This document shows, piece by piece, positions 1 through 8,277 of a stretch of 64,000 nt of DNA. The stretch comes from Desulfobulbus sp. (lineage in GTDB: Bacteria > Desulfobacterota > Desulfobulbia > Desulfobulbales > Desulfobulbaceae): contig NZ_JAVBXR010000022.1 of the NCBI RefSeq assembly GCF_030824455.1, positions 1 to 64,000 of the forward strand, read 5' to 3'. The translations under genes were made by a program, and so were the position numbers. Numbering within the stretch: position 1 is the first letter of the stretch; each line of letters begins with the position of its first letter. The notes beneath the pieces are model-generated. The model ran no database searches and was not told the origin of the DNA. It saw only the letters and a program-made list of their open reading frames with translations.

Positions 1-151
1 GCCCTTGAAGACCACCTCGAGGACTCGTTACGGACAATGGAATGTGATACACCAAGAGTCCATTCCATCGTCGCGTGGCCGTGGATCATGAGTTCACTTT
101 TGAATTAGAATTGGAATAACCGCCTGCTCAAACCGTTGGTTCACCCCGCCG
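1..151. other. Left edge, no assignable gene
   Basis: No complete gene is visible. The plus frame beginning at base 1 stays open until a TAG at 106-108 (about 35 codons), so it could be the 3' end of a gene that begins outside the window, but I do not recognise the peptide. Two 8-base arms, ATGGAATG at 37-44 and CATTCCAT at 61-68, form an inverted repeat without a following T-run, so it is not a convincing terminator. Confidence 0.3.
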
Positions 152-1576
152 TCAGTATTTCACCCGCACCCGATAGGTAAGGCTGGCGCTCTCCATGGCC
201 GGCACAGCGACCTGCCAGGATGCGTTTTGCGCTGACTCTTTGCGATGCGGCCCAGACTCTTCGAGTATTTCCCAATCGCCGGGCAACGGTTCCTGCACCC
301 GGACCACCACCTGTTCTTTTTTGGCGTTTTTCAGCTGAATTTCATAAGCGCTTTCAAAAACGTAATTATACGGCCCACTGCCTTTGATCTTTTTGAAATC
401 AGTCTGCCGTTTGTCGGCAGTGACGTCAAAGGCGTCGCCAAGATGGAGGCGCACCACTTCTTTCTCCGGGGTGTGATCGACCTTGTCTTCCCCGACAAAC
501 TGAAGAAAGCCGCCGCCGTCTTTCTTATAGACGCGCACAACGCCGCCGGGAAGAGGCAGGCCCAAGCCTGATTCTTTGTCGTTTTTCAGTTCGACAAACA
601 CGCCGGCCTTCATTTTGCGGCCGATCTCGCCGACCTGGGCGCTGTAATAGTGGTTCTGCCCCGCAATCAGCAACTCCTTGCGGCAGGCCACCCCATCCGC
701 CTCGAGCAGCGCCACCTGTTTTTTCTGATTTTCACCGATGTCGGTCGGTCGGCCTAGGGTGTAGAGGTGATATTCAAACATCGACTCCTGGGCCATCGGC
801 GCTGGAGCCGGCGCCATGCCGACCGCCATGGCCTGCTTCATCATGGCCCGCGGCTCCATCTCCCGCTGCGCCACATTGACGTCGCCGGCCACCAACTGCA
901 ACCGCGCCTGCGGATACCGGGCGCCGCTTTCGTTGGTCAGCGTCACCCAACCGCTGAGGTTGAGCCGATCATCGGTTGCATTCAATTCAGCCACATAATC
1001 CGCCTGCCAGGAAAGCCCGCCGGTGAGGTAGGACAACTCCACGTCCCGAACGCCGTCCTTGCTGCTGTCCACCTGCATGGTCAGGGTCGGCCGGTCGCGC
1101 AGAGCTGTAGGGACATCCGGATAGACCAGCCTGCCGGTGATTTCGGTCTCGATTCGATTGCCCACCTGCAGCACCACGCCGTCGCCAGCGCTCAGCACCT
1201 TGGCCTGCGTCGATTGCTCTTCTCCGGTGGTGGGATGACGCTTGATCAGAGTGACCTCGCGGCCGACGTATCTGCGCAGCAGGGATTGGGGCGTCAGCAG
1301 ATCGTATTCAAAATTCTGTTCCAGGACCCGCAGATCGCCGCCGTTCATCAACGCGGTTTCCGGCTTGATCTGGGCGCTCACCTCGCGAAATGCCAGGGCC
1401 TGGAGGCCTTGGGGCAACGATATCTTCCGGTGATCCTTCACCAAGGCAAGATTGTTGTTGTAGATGGTGACGCTTACCGCCTGTTGGTCCTGTGCGGTCA
1501 CGCTGATTTCACCGTCTGCCAGCGCCAGGCCGCCGCTCAACAGGAGCGCGGCGGCGGAAAATAACACCTTTTTCAT
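152..1576 (-). CDS. DUF4139 domain-containing exported protein
   Basis: A 474-residue protein with a typical signal peptide (MKK, hydrophobic core, small residues near ALA), so it is probably exported to the periplasm or outer envelope. After cleavage it has the beta-rich layout of DUF4139 proteins: an N-terminal 'VTIYNNNLALVKD' strand, a central 'YLTGGLSWQADYVAELN' segment, and a C-terminal 'YEIQLKNAKKEQVVVRVQEPLPGDWEI' segment close to the stop. The molecular function of this family is not established. I start at the ATG at 1576 because GGAG lies about 6-8 bases upstream; the longer reading begins at a TTG overlapping that site. It is a single gene, separated by about 75 bases from the upstream pilZ-like gene on the same strand. 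The family call is confident; the function is unknown. Confidence 0.85.
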   Translation of the reverse strand: MKKVLFSAAALLLSGGLALADGEISVTAQDQQAVSVTIYNNNLALVKDHRKISLPQGLQALAFREVSAQIKPETALMNGGDLRVLEQNFEYDLLTPQSLLRRYVGREVTLIKRHPTTGEEQSTQAKVLSAGDGVVLQVGNRIETEITGRLVYPDVPTALRDRPTLTMQVDSSKDGVRDVELSYLTGGLSWQADYVAELNATDDRLNLSGWVTLTNESGARYPQARLQLVAGDVNVAQREMEPRAMMKQAMAVGMAPAPAPMAQESMFEYHLYTLGRPTDIGENQKKQVALLEADGVACRKELLIAGQNHYYSAQVGEIGRKMKAGVFVELKNDKESGLGLPLPGGVVRVYKKDGGGFLQFVGEDKVDHTPEKEVVRLHLGDAFDVTADKRQTDFKKIKGSGPYNYVFESAYEIQLKNAKKEQVVVRVQEPLPGDWEILEESGPHRKESAQNASWQVAVPAMESASLTYRVRVKY

Positions 1577-1651
1577 AGGAATCTCCAATGCGGAAGAAGA
1601 GGAAAATGCTGATCAAACATAGCATTTTCTCTCCGAAAAGGAAAAGCGTGT

Positions 1652-2032
1652 TCAGTGCTCGGCAACGCTGTGGCGGGAGATAAAGTCGTTGATCAGGGTT
1701 TGTTGCTCGTTGGACAGCGGTCCGAATTGCATGCTGAGCCGCTTGACCCGCAAGGTGCTGAAGAGCGAATTGGGCAGGGTTTGCACCTCATTGACGAGGA
1801 GCACCGGGATGTTGGGCAGGTAAAAATGCGCTTGGGCGAAAAAAATATCGAGGGTTCGGGGCGGGGCAAGCTCTTTTTCAAAAACGGTGAAATGCACCGC
1901 GAGCCCACCTTGGCTGATGTCCACAATGGCGCCGGTGTCCTTGCCAAGAAACACCAAGGCCTCGTCGGGCAGTTTAAATCGTTCGTGATGACGTCGCTCC
2001 TTTGTGCTAGGAGCCTCCGGCTGGATTGCCAT
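1652..2032 (-). CDS. PilZ domain protein
   Basis: A 126-residue single-domain protein. The c-di-GMP binding signature of PilZ is readable: an arginine-rich RxxxR stretch near residues 13-18 (ERRHHERF) and a D-x-S-x-x-G motif near residues 38-43 (VDISQGG), followed by beta strands. PilZ proteins act as cytosolic c-di-GMP effectors for motility, adhesion or polysaccharide production; which of these applies here cannot be seen. It lies 24 bases downstream of a 40-residue small ORF on the same strand, so the two are probably cotranscribed. Confidence 0.85.
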   Translation of the reverse strand: MAIQPEAPSTKERRHHERFKLPDEALVFLGKDTGAIVDISQGGLAVHFTVFEKELAPPRTLDIFFAQAHFYLPNIPVLLVNEVQTLPNSLFSTLRVKRLSMQFGPLSNEQQTLINDFISRHSVAEH

Positions 2033-2056
2033 GACGGTCTGTCGCTCGGCCCGGCG

Positions 2057-2179
2057 TCAGGTTTTGCTGGAGTTGAATTGCTGGCAGTACTCGCGCACCA
2101 ACCGCCAGCGTTGCAGCGGACTCAACCGAAAATAAATTGGGCTGAGCATCAGGATTCGGATAGCTTCGCGTGGGCTCAT
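2057..2179 (-). CDS. Conserved-looking 40-residue small protein
   Basis: A short ORF preceded by a strong ribosome site (GGAGG about 6 bases before the ATG at 2179). The predicted peptide starts MSPREAIRILMLSPIYFRL and ends with several polar residues. It has no signal peptide; it looks like an amphipathic helical peptide with many Arg and Leu residues. I recall similar 'SPREAIRLLMxSPxYxRL' small proteins in related bacteria, but this is from memory and unverified. It directly precedes the pilZ gene (24-base gap), suggesting a two-gene operon. The function is unknown. Confidence 0.6.
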   Translation of the reverse strand: MSPREAIRILMLSPIYFRLSPLQRWRLVREYCQQFNSSKT

Positions 2180-2441
2180 CGTCGTACCTCCAAGTTGGCT
2201 GTTGCCTATTCTCTAGCAAAAACCAAACCTGTTTCTTGAACATCGAATCTTCAAGCAGTTCCGCCACACGCCAGCATTGTATGGATGTATCGCCGACATA
2301 AAACGGCACGGATTCCGCCACAACGGAAAACACCTTCGCATCATTCCGATTTTCGGAAAGAGTCTGGCGTTTTCCTTGATCGAGAACACAAGGTCGGCGA
2401 TGTCTATACCGCATCATTGCGAAAAAAGAAAAGAAAAAAGG

Positions 2442-5129
2442 TCAGTCGCCTTTTTCCAGACTGTGACCGCAGCTCAGATGCACCACCAGAGGCACGCGCA
2501 ACGGCAGGGCCGCTTCCATGTGTTCCTGCAGCAGCCGGGATACTTCATCCAATTCTAGATTCGGAACCTCCAGCACCAATTCGTCGTGTATTTGCAGCAA
2601 CATACGTGATCGCAACCTACGCTGCAGCAACTCCTGGTGGACTCGCAACATGGCCAGCTTGATAATGTCGGCGGCGGTCCCCTGAATAGGCGTGTTGATG
2701 GCGGTTCGTTCAGCAAATTCCCGTTGATTGCGGTTGGCGCTGTTGATGTCCGCAAGCGGTCGCCGACGACCCAACAAGGTGGTTACAAAGCCGTCCTGCT
2801 TCGCCTGGCGGACAATCGCCTCCATGAAATCCTTAATTCCGGAAAAATGGGCAAAATAGCGGTCGATAAAAGTCTGCGCCTCTTTGCGGCTGACATGAAG
2901 CTGGCTGGACAGTCCAAAGCTGGACATGCCGTAGACAATGCCGAAGTTAATGGTTTTGGCGACCCGCCGCATATCGGAGGTCACCAATTCGGGAGCAACA
3001 AAAAAAATCTCCGCAGCTGTTCGCCGATGGATGTCTTGGCCCGTGCGGAAGGCGGTCAGCAATTCCTGATCCTCGGAATAATGCGCCAAAACCCGCAGGT
3101 CGATCTGCGAGTAATCGGCGGCGAGCAAACAGCACCCCTCGGCGGCGATGAAAGAGGAGCGGATGCGCCGTCCCTCTTCGGTGCGAATCGGAATATTCTG
3201 CAGATTGGGATTGCTTGAACTCAGCCGGCCGGTGGCGGTGCCGCACTGGTTGAACGAAGTGTGCACCCGACCTGTTTGGGGGTTGCGCAGGCTGGCTAAC
3301 CTGTCGACATACGTGGATTTGAGCTTGGCCAGATTGCGGTATTGGAGAATAAGCGCCGGAAGTTCATGAATTTGACTCAGGCTTTCCAAAACTTTGACGT
3401 CAGTGGACCACCCGGTTTTGGTCTTGCGCCCCTTGGGCAACTGCAGGGTTTCAAAGAGAATTTCCCCCAACTGTTTGGGCGAATTAATGTTGAATTCCAT
3501 GCCGGCGGCTTGATACACCTCCTGTTCGTAGACGTCCAACCGCTGCCCAAACTCAACCGACAAGGCATGTAACCGGTCGGCGTCAACCCGGACGCCCTCC
3601 CGCTCCATGGCGGCCAGCACCGGAATCAACGGCCCCTCGACCTCCGAGAGTAGGTTTGTTAGGTGGGCCTGCTCCAAGTGCGGCAGTTGCTCCCGGTACA
3701 ATTGCAAAGCCCCGAACACATCTTCGCAGCTGTAATTTTTGGCGGCTTCCAGGCCCGTCCGACAAAAAGCGTCATCGCTTTTGTCGTTATTGGTCACCTC
3801 GGCAAAACTGGTCATTTGCAGGTTGATTTCCCGGCAGAGATCGTCGAGCTTATAGGTTCGTCTATCCGGGTCAAGCAACCAGGCTCCGACCATGGTGTCG
3901 TGCAGCGGCCCGACCAGTTGCAGACCGCCGTTGTGGGGGGCCGCAAAGACGGCAAGATCAAATTTGAGATTATGGCCGATTTTGGTGATATTGGAATTTT
4001 CCAGCACCGGTCGCAACCCTTCGACAAGCGGTTTTAACGGCAACTGGCCTGCAATCAGGTTGCCCTCTTCGTCACGGTGCCCACAGGGCAGGTACCAGGC
4101 CTCGCCGTCCTCGCTGCACAACGACACCCCCACCAGACGCGCGCTCAACGTATCCAGGGAATCGGTCTCGGTGTCAACGGCTAGCAACGGAGACGCGGCT
4201 AGGCGTTCCACCACCGCGGCCAGCGCATCGAGCTGTTGCACCAAATGAAAACGGCCGGTCTCAATTTTAACCGCCTTGGTCTCTTCCTTGAGCAAAGAGT
4301 AAAATTCCAATTCGGTCAACAGGGCGCGCAGAGTCTCCGCGTCGGGCTCGACCATGCGATACTGTTCAATGTCTAGGGGGGCTTCAGCCTCGGTGTTGAG
4401 CCGCACTAGGTCGCGCGAGAGGAAGGCTTCGTCTCGGTGTTCTTTGATCTGCTGCACTATTTTGGACGCCTTTAAGCCGTCAATCGCCTGATAGAGTCCT
4501 TCCAGGGTGCGATGCTCAGCGATCAGCTTCTGCGCCGACTTGGGCCCGACGCCAGGCACGCCGGGAATATTGTCGGAACTGTCGCCGGTCAGGGCAAAAT
4601 AGTCGAGCAGCAGCGAAGGCGGGAGGCCGTACTTGGTCTCCACCGCCGCCTCGTCCAACACCCGGTCGTTCATCGGATCCCAGAGGGTAACGTTGGGCGC
4701 CACCAGTTGCAGCAGGTCCTTGTCGCCGGAAACAACCACCACCCGACAGCCCTGCGCAGACATCCTGGTGGCGACGGTGGCGATAAGATCGTCAGCTTCC
4801 TGATCCCCCTGCTCCAGACTGAGAATGCGATAGGCCTCGACCATTTTTCGGATGTAGGGGATCTGCTGCGCCAGATCCTCCGGCATAGGCGGACGATTAG
4901 CCTTGTATTTGTCGTAGAGCTGGTGGCGGAACACCGGCCCCCTGGTGTCAAAGGCCACGGCCAAGTAGCTTGGATTGCGCTCTTTTATCAAGCGGCGGAG
5001 AATGGCGATGAACCCAAACACCGCATGGGTCGGCAGGCCGTGCGAATTGGAAAGGGGCTTGACGGCGTGATAGGCGCGGTAAATATAGGCGCTGCCGTCG
5101 ATCAGGTACAACTCGGGCGTGGCGGTCAT
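2442..5129 (-). CDS. polA: DNA polymerase I
   Basis: An 895-residue full-length Pol I. The N-terminal 5'-3' exonuclease begins with LYLIDGSAYIYRAYHA and contains the FDTRGPVFRH and GDKDLLQLV segments. The 3'-5' proofreading domain keeps its acidic residues (AVDTETDSLD), so proofreading is probably active. The polymerase domain shows motif A (DYSQIDLRVLAHYS), motif B (RRVAKTINFGIVYG) and motif C (QIHDELVLEVP). The enzyme fills gaps and removes RNA primers in repair and lagging-strand synthesis. I start at the ATG at 5129 (MTATPELYL), which has an AAGAGAG ribosome site; the reading frame stays open further upstream but that part is not Pol I-like. It appears monocistronic. Confidence 0.97.
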   Translation of the reverse strand: MTATPELYLIDGSAYIYRAYHAVKPLSNSHGLPTHAVFGFIAILRRLIKERNPSYLAVAFDTRGPVFRHQLYDKYKANRPPMPEDLAQQIPYIRKMVEAYRILSLEQGDQEADDLIATVATRMSAQGCRVVVVSGDKDLLQLVAPNVTLWDPMNDRVLDEAAVETKYGLPPSLLLDYFALTGDSSDNIPGVPGVGPKSAQKLIAEHRTLEGLYQAIDGLKASKIVQQIKEHRDEAFLSRDLVRLNTEAEAPLDIEQYRMVEPDAETLRALLTELEFYSLLKEETKAVKIETGRFHLVQQLDALAAVVERLAASPLLAVDTETDSLDTLSARLVGVSLCSEDGEAWYLPCGHRDEEGNLIAGQLPLKPLVEGLRPVLENSNITKIGHNLKFDLAVFAAPHNGGLQLVGPLHDTMVGAWLLDPDRRTYKLDDLCREINLQMTSFAEVTNNDKSDDAFCRTGLEAAKNYSCEDVFGALQLYREQLPHLEQAHLTNLLSEVEGPLIPVLAAMEREGVRVDADRLHALSVEFGQRLDVYEQEVYQAAGMEFNINSPKQLGEILFETLQLPKGRKTKTGWSTDVKVLESLSQIHELPALILQYRNLAKLKSTYVDRLASLRNPQTGRVHTSFNQCGTATGRLSSSNPNLQNIPIRTEEGRRIRSSFIAAEGCCLLAADYSQIDLRVLAHYSEDQELLTAFRTGQDIHRRTAAEIFFVAPELVTSDMRRVAKTINFGIVYGMSSFGLSSQLHVSRKEAQTFIDRYFAHFSGIKDFMEAIVRQAKQDGFVTTLLGRRRPLADINSANRNQREFAERTAINTPIQGTAADIIKLAMLRVHQELLQRRLRSRMLLQIHDELVLEVPNLELDEVSRLLQEHMEAALPLRVPLVVHLSCGHSLEKGD

Positions 5130-5313
5130 GGCTCTCTTGACAGAAAAGGAAGGCGGGGCAAGCAGCAGCAGCCGCTCAACATCTTGATCATGTAGGATCA
5201 AAACAGGATACTCTGTGCAGGCAATGCGTTGCCTCCTTTGTACACGGCAACAGGACGACAACCAAGGATTTTCTTCCTTGGCCCCGTGGGCAGGAGACAC
5301 GTTCGAAGGGCAT

Positions 5314-5338
5314 AAAAAAACCCCGCCTCAAGGCGGGG
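5314..5338 (-). terminator. Rho-independent terminator of the HPF-CSD gene
   Basis: The arms CCCCGCCT (5321-5328) and AGGCGGGG (5331-5338) form a GC-rich hairpin with a 2-base loop. On the minus strand it is followed by a run of seven T. It lies about 65 bases past the stop of the HPF-cold-shock gene. Confidence 0.85.
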
Positions 5339-5402
5339 TGTGTACAAGCAACCCTTCGTTCCGGGGTCCAACGCCCCAAGCGCTTAAGGTTGCGGCGACG
5401 CC

Positions 5403-5945
5403 TCAGGCGTGGCCCAATTTGACCCAAGTCGCCTGCAGGCCCTTATCGCCTTCTTCCATGGCGAACAGCACCTCGTCGCCCTCGGCAAGCTCGTTCATAG
5501 CAATGTCTTTGAGGGAGTTGGCGTGAAAGAATACATCGAGTTTGTCGTCGGTGACGATAAACCCATAGGACTCGTCGGGAACAATCTTGCGGACGATGCC
5601 CGAGGCATTGCCGTCCACCGTGGCCCCTTGAACTTTCGCTGTCTTATGGTTTTGCTTTTTCTTTACTATCTCCTTCAACTGCGCGCCCAGCACATCAAAG
5701 GCCTCAACCAGCAGACTGCGAACACTCTCGCCCCAACGTTTGACGGCAACCGTATCGTTGGGCACGGACGCCACCAGACGCACCTCATAACCGCCTTCCT
5801 TGTACCCAGGGGTGGCTTCAATGGTCACGCGCAAGTGGAGAACGAGATTGGCGTAATGTCGGATAAGTTTGTCCCGTTCTTCCTCGATTTTTTCCTGCCA
5901 GCTCTTCCGTATGTCAAGATTTTTGGCCTCGATTTTCAGTTCCAT
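5403..5945 (-). CDS. Ribosome hibernation factor (HPF/RaiA-like) fused to a cold-shock domain
   Basis: A 180-residue protein with two parts. Residues about 1-110 resemble the S30AE/HPF fold (MELKIEAKNLDIRKSW, then a long helix with LIRHYANLVLHLRVTIE), which binds the decoding region of the 30S subunit and silences ribosomes. Residues about 117-180 are a cold-shock domain with the RNP-like motif YGFIVTDDKLDVFFHANSL, which binds single-stranded RNA or DNA. The start is the ATG at 5945, six bases after GGAGG; the ATG two codons earlier overlaps the ribosome site. The gene is divergent from hemH. The fusion suggests a ribosome-associated role in stress or stationary phase; that is inference from the domains. 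Confidence 0.88.
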   Translation of the reverse strand: MELKIEAKNLDIRKSWQEKIEEERDKLIRHYANLVLHLRVTIEATPGYKEGGYEVRLVASVPNDTVAVKRWGESVRSLLVEAFDVLGAQLKEIVKKKQNHKTAKVQGATVDGNASGIVRKIVPDESYGFIVTDDKLDVFFHANSLKDIAMNELAEGDEVLFAMEEGDKGLQATWVKLGHA

Positions 5946-6146
5946 AAACATCCTCCACTGAGAACGGCGGTAACGACCCTATGTCGCTGCCTTGATGTCA
6001 CGCCTCGGCACCCCTTGTTCAGCGTCGCGGGGTGTAATGTGTGCTCACTTCACACATTTTGACTGATTTTAAAAGGATACCGCATGACTATGTCTCAATT
6101 ATAGACACTGCCAGAAGGGGAAATCAAGGGGGCCGCCTACATTTTC

Positions 6147-6176
6147 TTGACGAGGGGACAAAAAGTCCGGTAGAGT
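6147..6176 (+). promoter_or_regulatory. Candidate sigma70 promoter of hemH
   Basis: TTGACG (6147-6152) and TAGAGT (6171-6176) are separated by 18 bases. Transcription would begin very close to the hemH ATG at 6183, and no ribosome site is visible between them, so the transcript could be nearly leaderless. Confidence 0.4.
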
Positions 6177-6182
6177 AACATC

Positions 6183-7142
6183 ATGAATACTCACGACAAA
6201 ACAGGCGTTTTACTCTTGAACCTGGGGGGTCCCGAACGGCTTGAGGACGTGCGGCCGTTCCTCTTCAACCTGTTCTCCGACCGACAGATCATCCGCTTGG
6301 GCCCGGCGTTTTTGCAAACAACCATTGCCCGCATCATTGCCTATCGCCGCGCCCCCAAGAGCATGGCCAACTACCGGCGCATCGGCGGCGGCTCTCCCAT
6401 CCGCGCCAAAACCGAAGAGCAGGCCGCAGCACTTGAACTGGCCCTGCGCGCCGATGGCGACTTTCTGGTTCGCCCCTGCATGCGGTACTGGCGCCCGTTT
6501 GCCGAAGAAGCGCTTCGGGAAATGGCGGCGGCGCAGGTCTCAGAGATCATCGCCCTGCCGCTTTACCCGCATTACTCGCTCGCCACCACCGGCTCATCCC
6601 TGACCGACCTCCATGCAACCTGCAACCGGTTAGGTCTAGCCACGCCTGTTCGGGAAATTCACTCCTGGCCCGAAGAGCCGCTCTACATCGATTGTTTGGC
6701 TGCGCGGATCAAAGAAGGCCTTGATCGGTTTGACGGCCAACCGGTGCAACTCGTCTACAGCGCCCACAGCCTGCCGGTGCAGTTTATCCGCGAAGGCGAC
6801 CCGTATGTGCGCCATCTGGAGCAGACAATACAGGCCGTGGAAGCCCTCACCGGCGTCAAGGGCCAACTCTGTTACCAGAGTCGCAGCGGCCCGGTGGAAT
6901 GGTTGGGACCGGCTTTGCCGGAGGTGATTGAAAAACTGGCGGGGCAGGGTTGCGTCAACATGCTGGTGGTCCCGATCTCTTTTGTCTCGGACCATGTGGA
7001 AACGCTGTACGAAATCGACATCCAATACCGGGAAATGGCCGAAGGCCTAGGCATGCGCTTTGCCGCAACCCAGGCCCTCAACGCCGATTCCCGATTCATT
7101 GAGGCCCTGCGGAGCTTGGTTTTGGCCCACCGCCGGGAGTAG
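6183..7142 (+). CDS. hemH: Ferrochelatase
   Basis: A 319-residue class-typical bacterial ferrochelatase that inserts Fe2+ into protoporphyrin IX (or coproporphyrin in some lineages) at the end of heme synthesis. Recognisable segments are the N-terminal GVLLLNLGGP, the RRIGGGSPI region, the LPLYPHYS segment, the catalytic-histidine motif YSAHSLP, and the C-terminal VPISFVSDHVETLYEID. It is divergently transcribed from the HPF-CSD gene and convergent with rodA, with only five bases between the two stop codons. The start lacks an obvious ribosome site (see the promoter entry). Confidence 0.96.
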   Translation: MNTHDKTGVLLLNLGGPERLEDVRPFLFNLFSDRQIIRLGPAFLQTTIARIIAYRRAPKSMANYRRIGGGSPIRAKTEEQAAALELALRADGDFLVRPCMRYWRPFAEEALREMAAAQVSEIIALPLYPHYSLATTGSSLTDLHATCNRLGLATPVREIHSWPEEPLYIDCLAARIKEGLDRFDGQPVQLVYSAHSLPVQFIREGDPYVRHLEQTIQAVEALTGVKGQLCYQSRSGPVEWLGPALPEVIEKLAGQGCVNMLVVPISFVSDHVETLYEIDIQYREMAEGLGMRFAATQALNADSRFIEALRSLVLAHRRE

Positions 7143-7147
7143 AAACC

Positions 7148-8272
7148 CTAAACGCCGTCGGGGGTCGACGTGGGGAAGCTGCGCATCCGCACGTTCATAA
7201 GAATGCCGACCGCCACCATGTTGGTCAGCAGCGAAGAGCCGCCGTAACTGAACATCGGCAGGGGCACGCCGACCACCGGCAAAAAACCCATGATCATAAA
7301 CAAATTGATCACCGCCTGCCAGAAAATCAGCATGGTGCAGCCAAAGGCCAGGATGGCCCCGAATTTATCCTTGGCCGACATGGCAATGTTGATGCCCCAG
7401 AGCAGCATGAAAAAATAGCAACTCAAGAAAAAGAGCGACCCAGCAAACCCCCACTCCTCCGCCCAGACTGCAAACGCAAAGTCCGTGTGCCGCTCGGGCA
7501 GAAAATGGAGATGCCCTTGGGTGCCTTCCAAAAAGCCCTTGCCAAAGACCTTGCCGCTGCCGACCGCAATTTTGGACTGCATGATCTGGTAGCCGTGATT
7601 CATGGGATCGCCTTCCGGGTCGAGGAAAGTTTCGATCCGTTTGCGCTGATATTCTTTCAACAAAAACTTCCAGCCAATAAAAATGCACGCCAAGCCGCTG
7701 CCGCTGAGGATCGCGAGCGTCCCCCAACGCAGGCGGACGAACAAGGTCATGGACACAAAAATGATGGCACAGATCAGAGCGGTTCCCAAGTCCGGCTGCA
7801 ACATGATGAGGACAAACGGCAGAGCGGTGAGAATCACCGGTTTGATCAGATCGCGCAGACGGTAGCCGCCAGGCACGTCGGTGTTGGCGTAGCAGGAGGC
7901 CAGCACCAGAATCAACGCCAGTTTGGCCGGCTCCGAGGGCTGCAGGTTAAAAAACCCAAGGTCAATCCAGCGTTGCGAACCGGCAATGGCTTTGACAAAC
8001 AGCAGGGTATAGGTCAACAGCACCAGGATAACGCCATAGAGCACATAGCCGAGCCTGGCGATCTTCTGATATTCCAGGGTCAGGACCACCAGAATCAAAC
8101 CCAGCCCGACCCCAAAAAAAAGCAGCTGTTTGTAAAAGAGCGAAGACGCGCCGGTATCCGCAATATGGGTGGAACTGTACAGATTGGTCAGCGCCATGCC
8201 GCCCACAAGGAGCAGCATCAGCAGCATCACCCAATCGAAGTGTTGCAACAAGCGCCTGTCAAATTGAAACAT
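7148..8272 (-). CDS. rodA: Rod shape-determining SEDS peptidoglycan polymerase RodA
   Basis: A 374-residue multi-spanning inner-membrane protein of the SEDS (FtsW/RodA/SpoVE) family. About ten hydrophobic segments are visible, with hallmark stretches QPSEPAKLALILVLA, LQPDLGTALI and a C-terminal GVPLPMFSYGGSSLLTNM. RodA polymerises lipid II glycan strands for lateral wall growth together with the transpeptidase PBP2, whose gene lies five bases upstream on the same strand. It is the last gene of the mre operon. Confidence 0.96.
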   Translation of the reverse strand: MFQFDRRLLQHFDWVMLLMLLLVGGMALTNLYSSTHIADTGASSLFYKQLLFFGVGLGLILVVLTLEYQKIARLGYVLYGVILVLLTYTLLFVKAIAGSQRWIDLGFFNLQPSEPAKLALILVLASCYANTDVPGGYRLRDLIKPVILTALPFVLIMLQPDLGTALICAIIFVSMTLFVRLRWGTLAILSGSGLACIFIGWKFLLKEYQRKRIETFLDPEGDPMNHGYQIMQSKIAVGSGKVFGKGFLEGTQGHLHFLPERHTDFAFAVWAEEWGFAGSLFFLSCYFFMLLWGINIAMSAKDKFGAILAFGCTMLIFWQAVINLFMIMGFLPVVGVPLPMFSYGGSSLLTNMVAVGILMNVRMRSFPTSTPDGV

Positions 8273-8277
8273 ATCGG

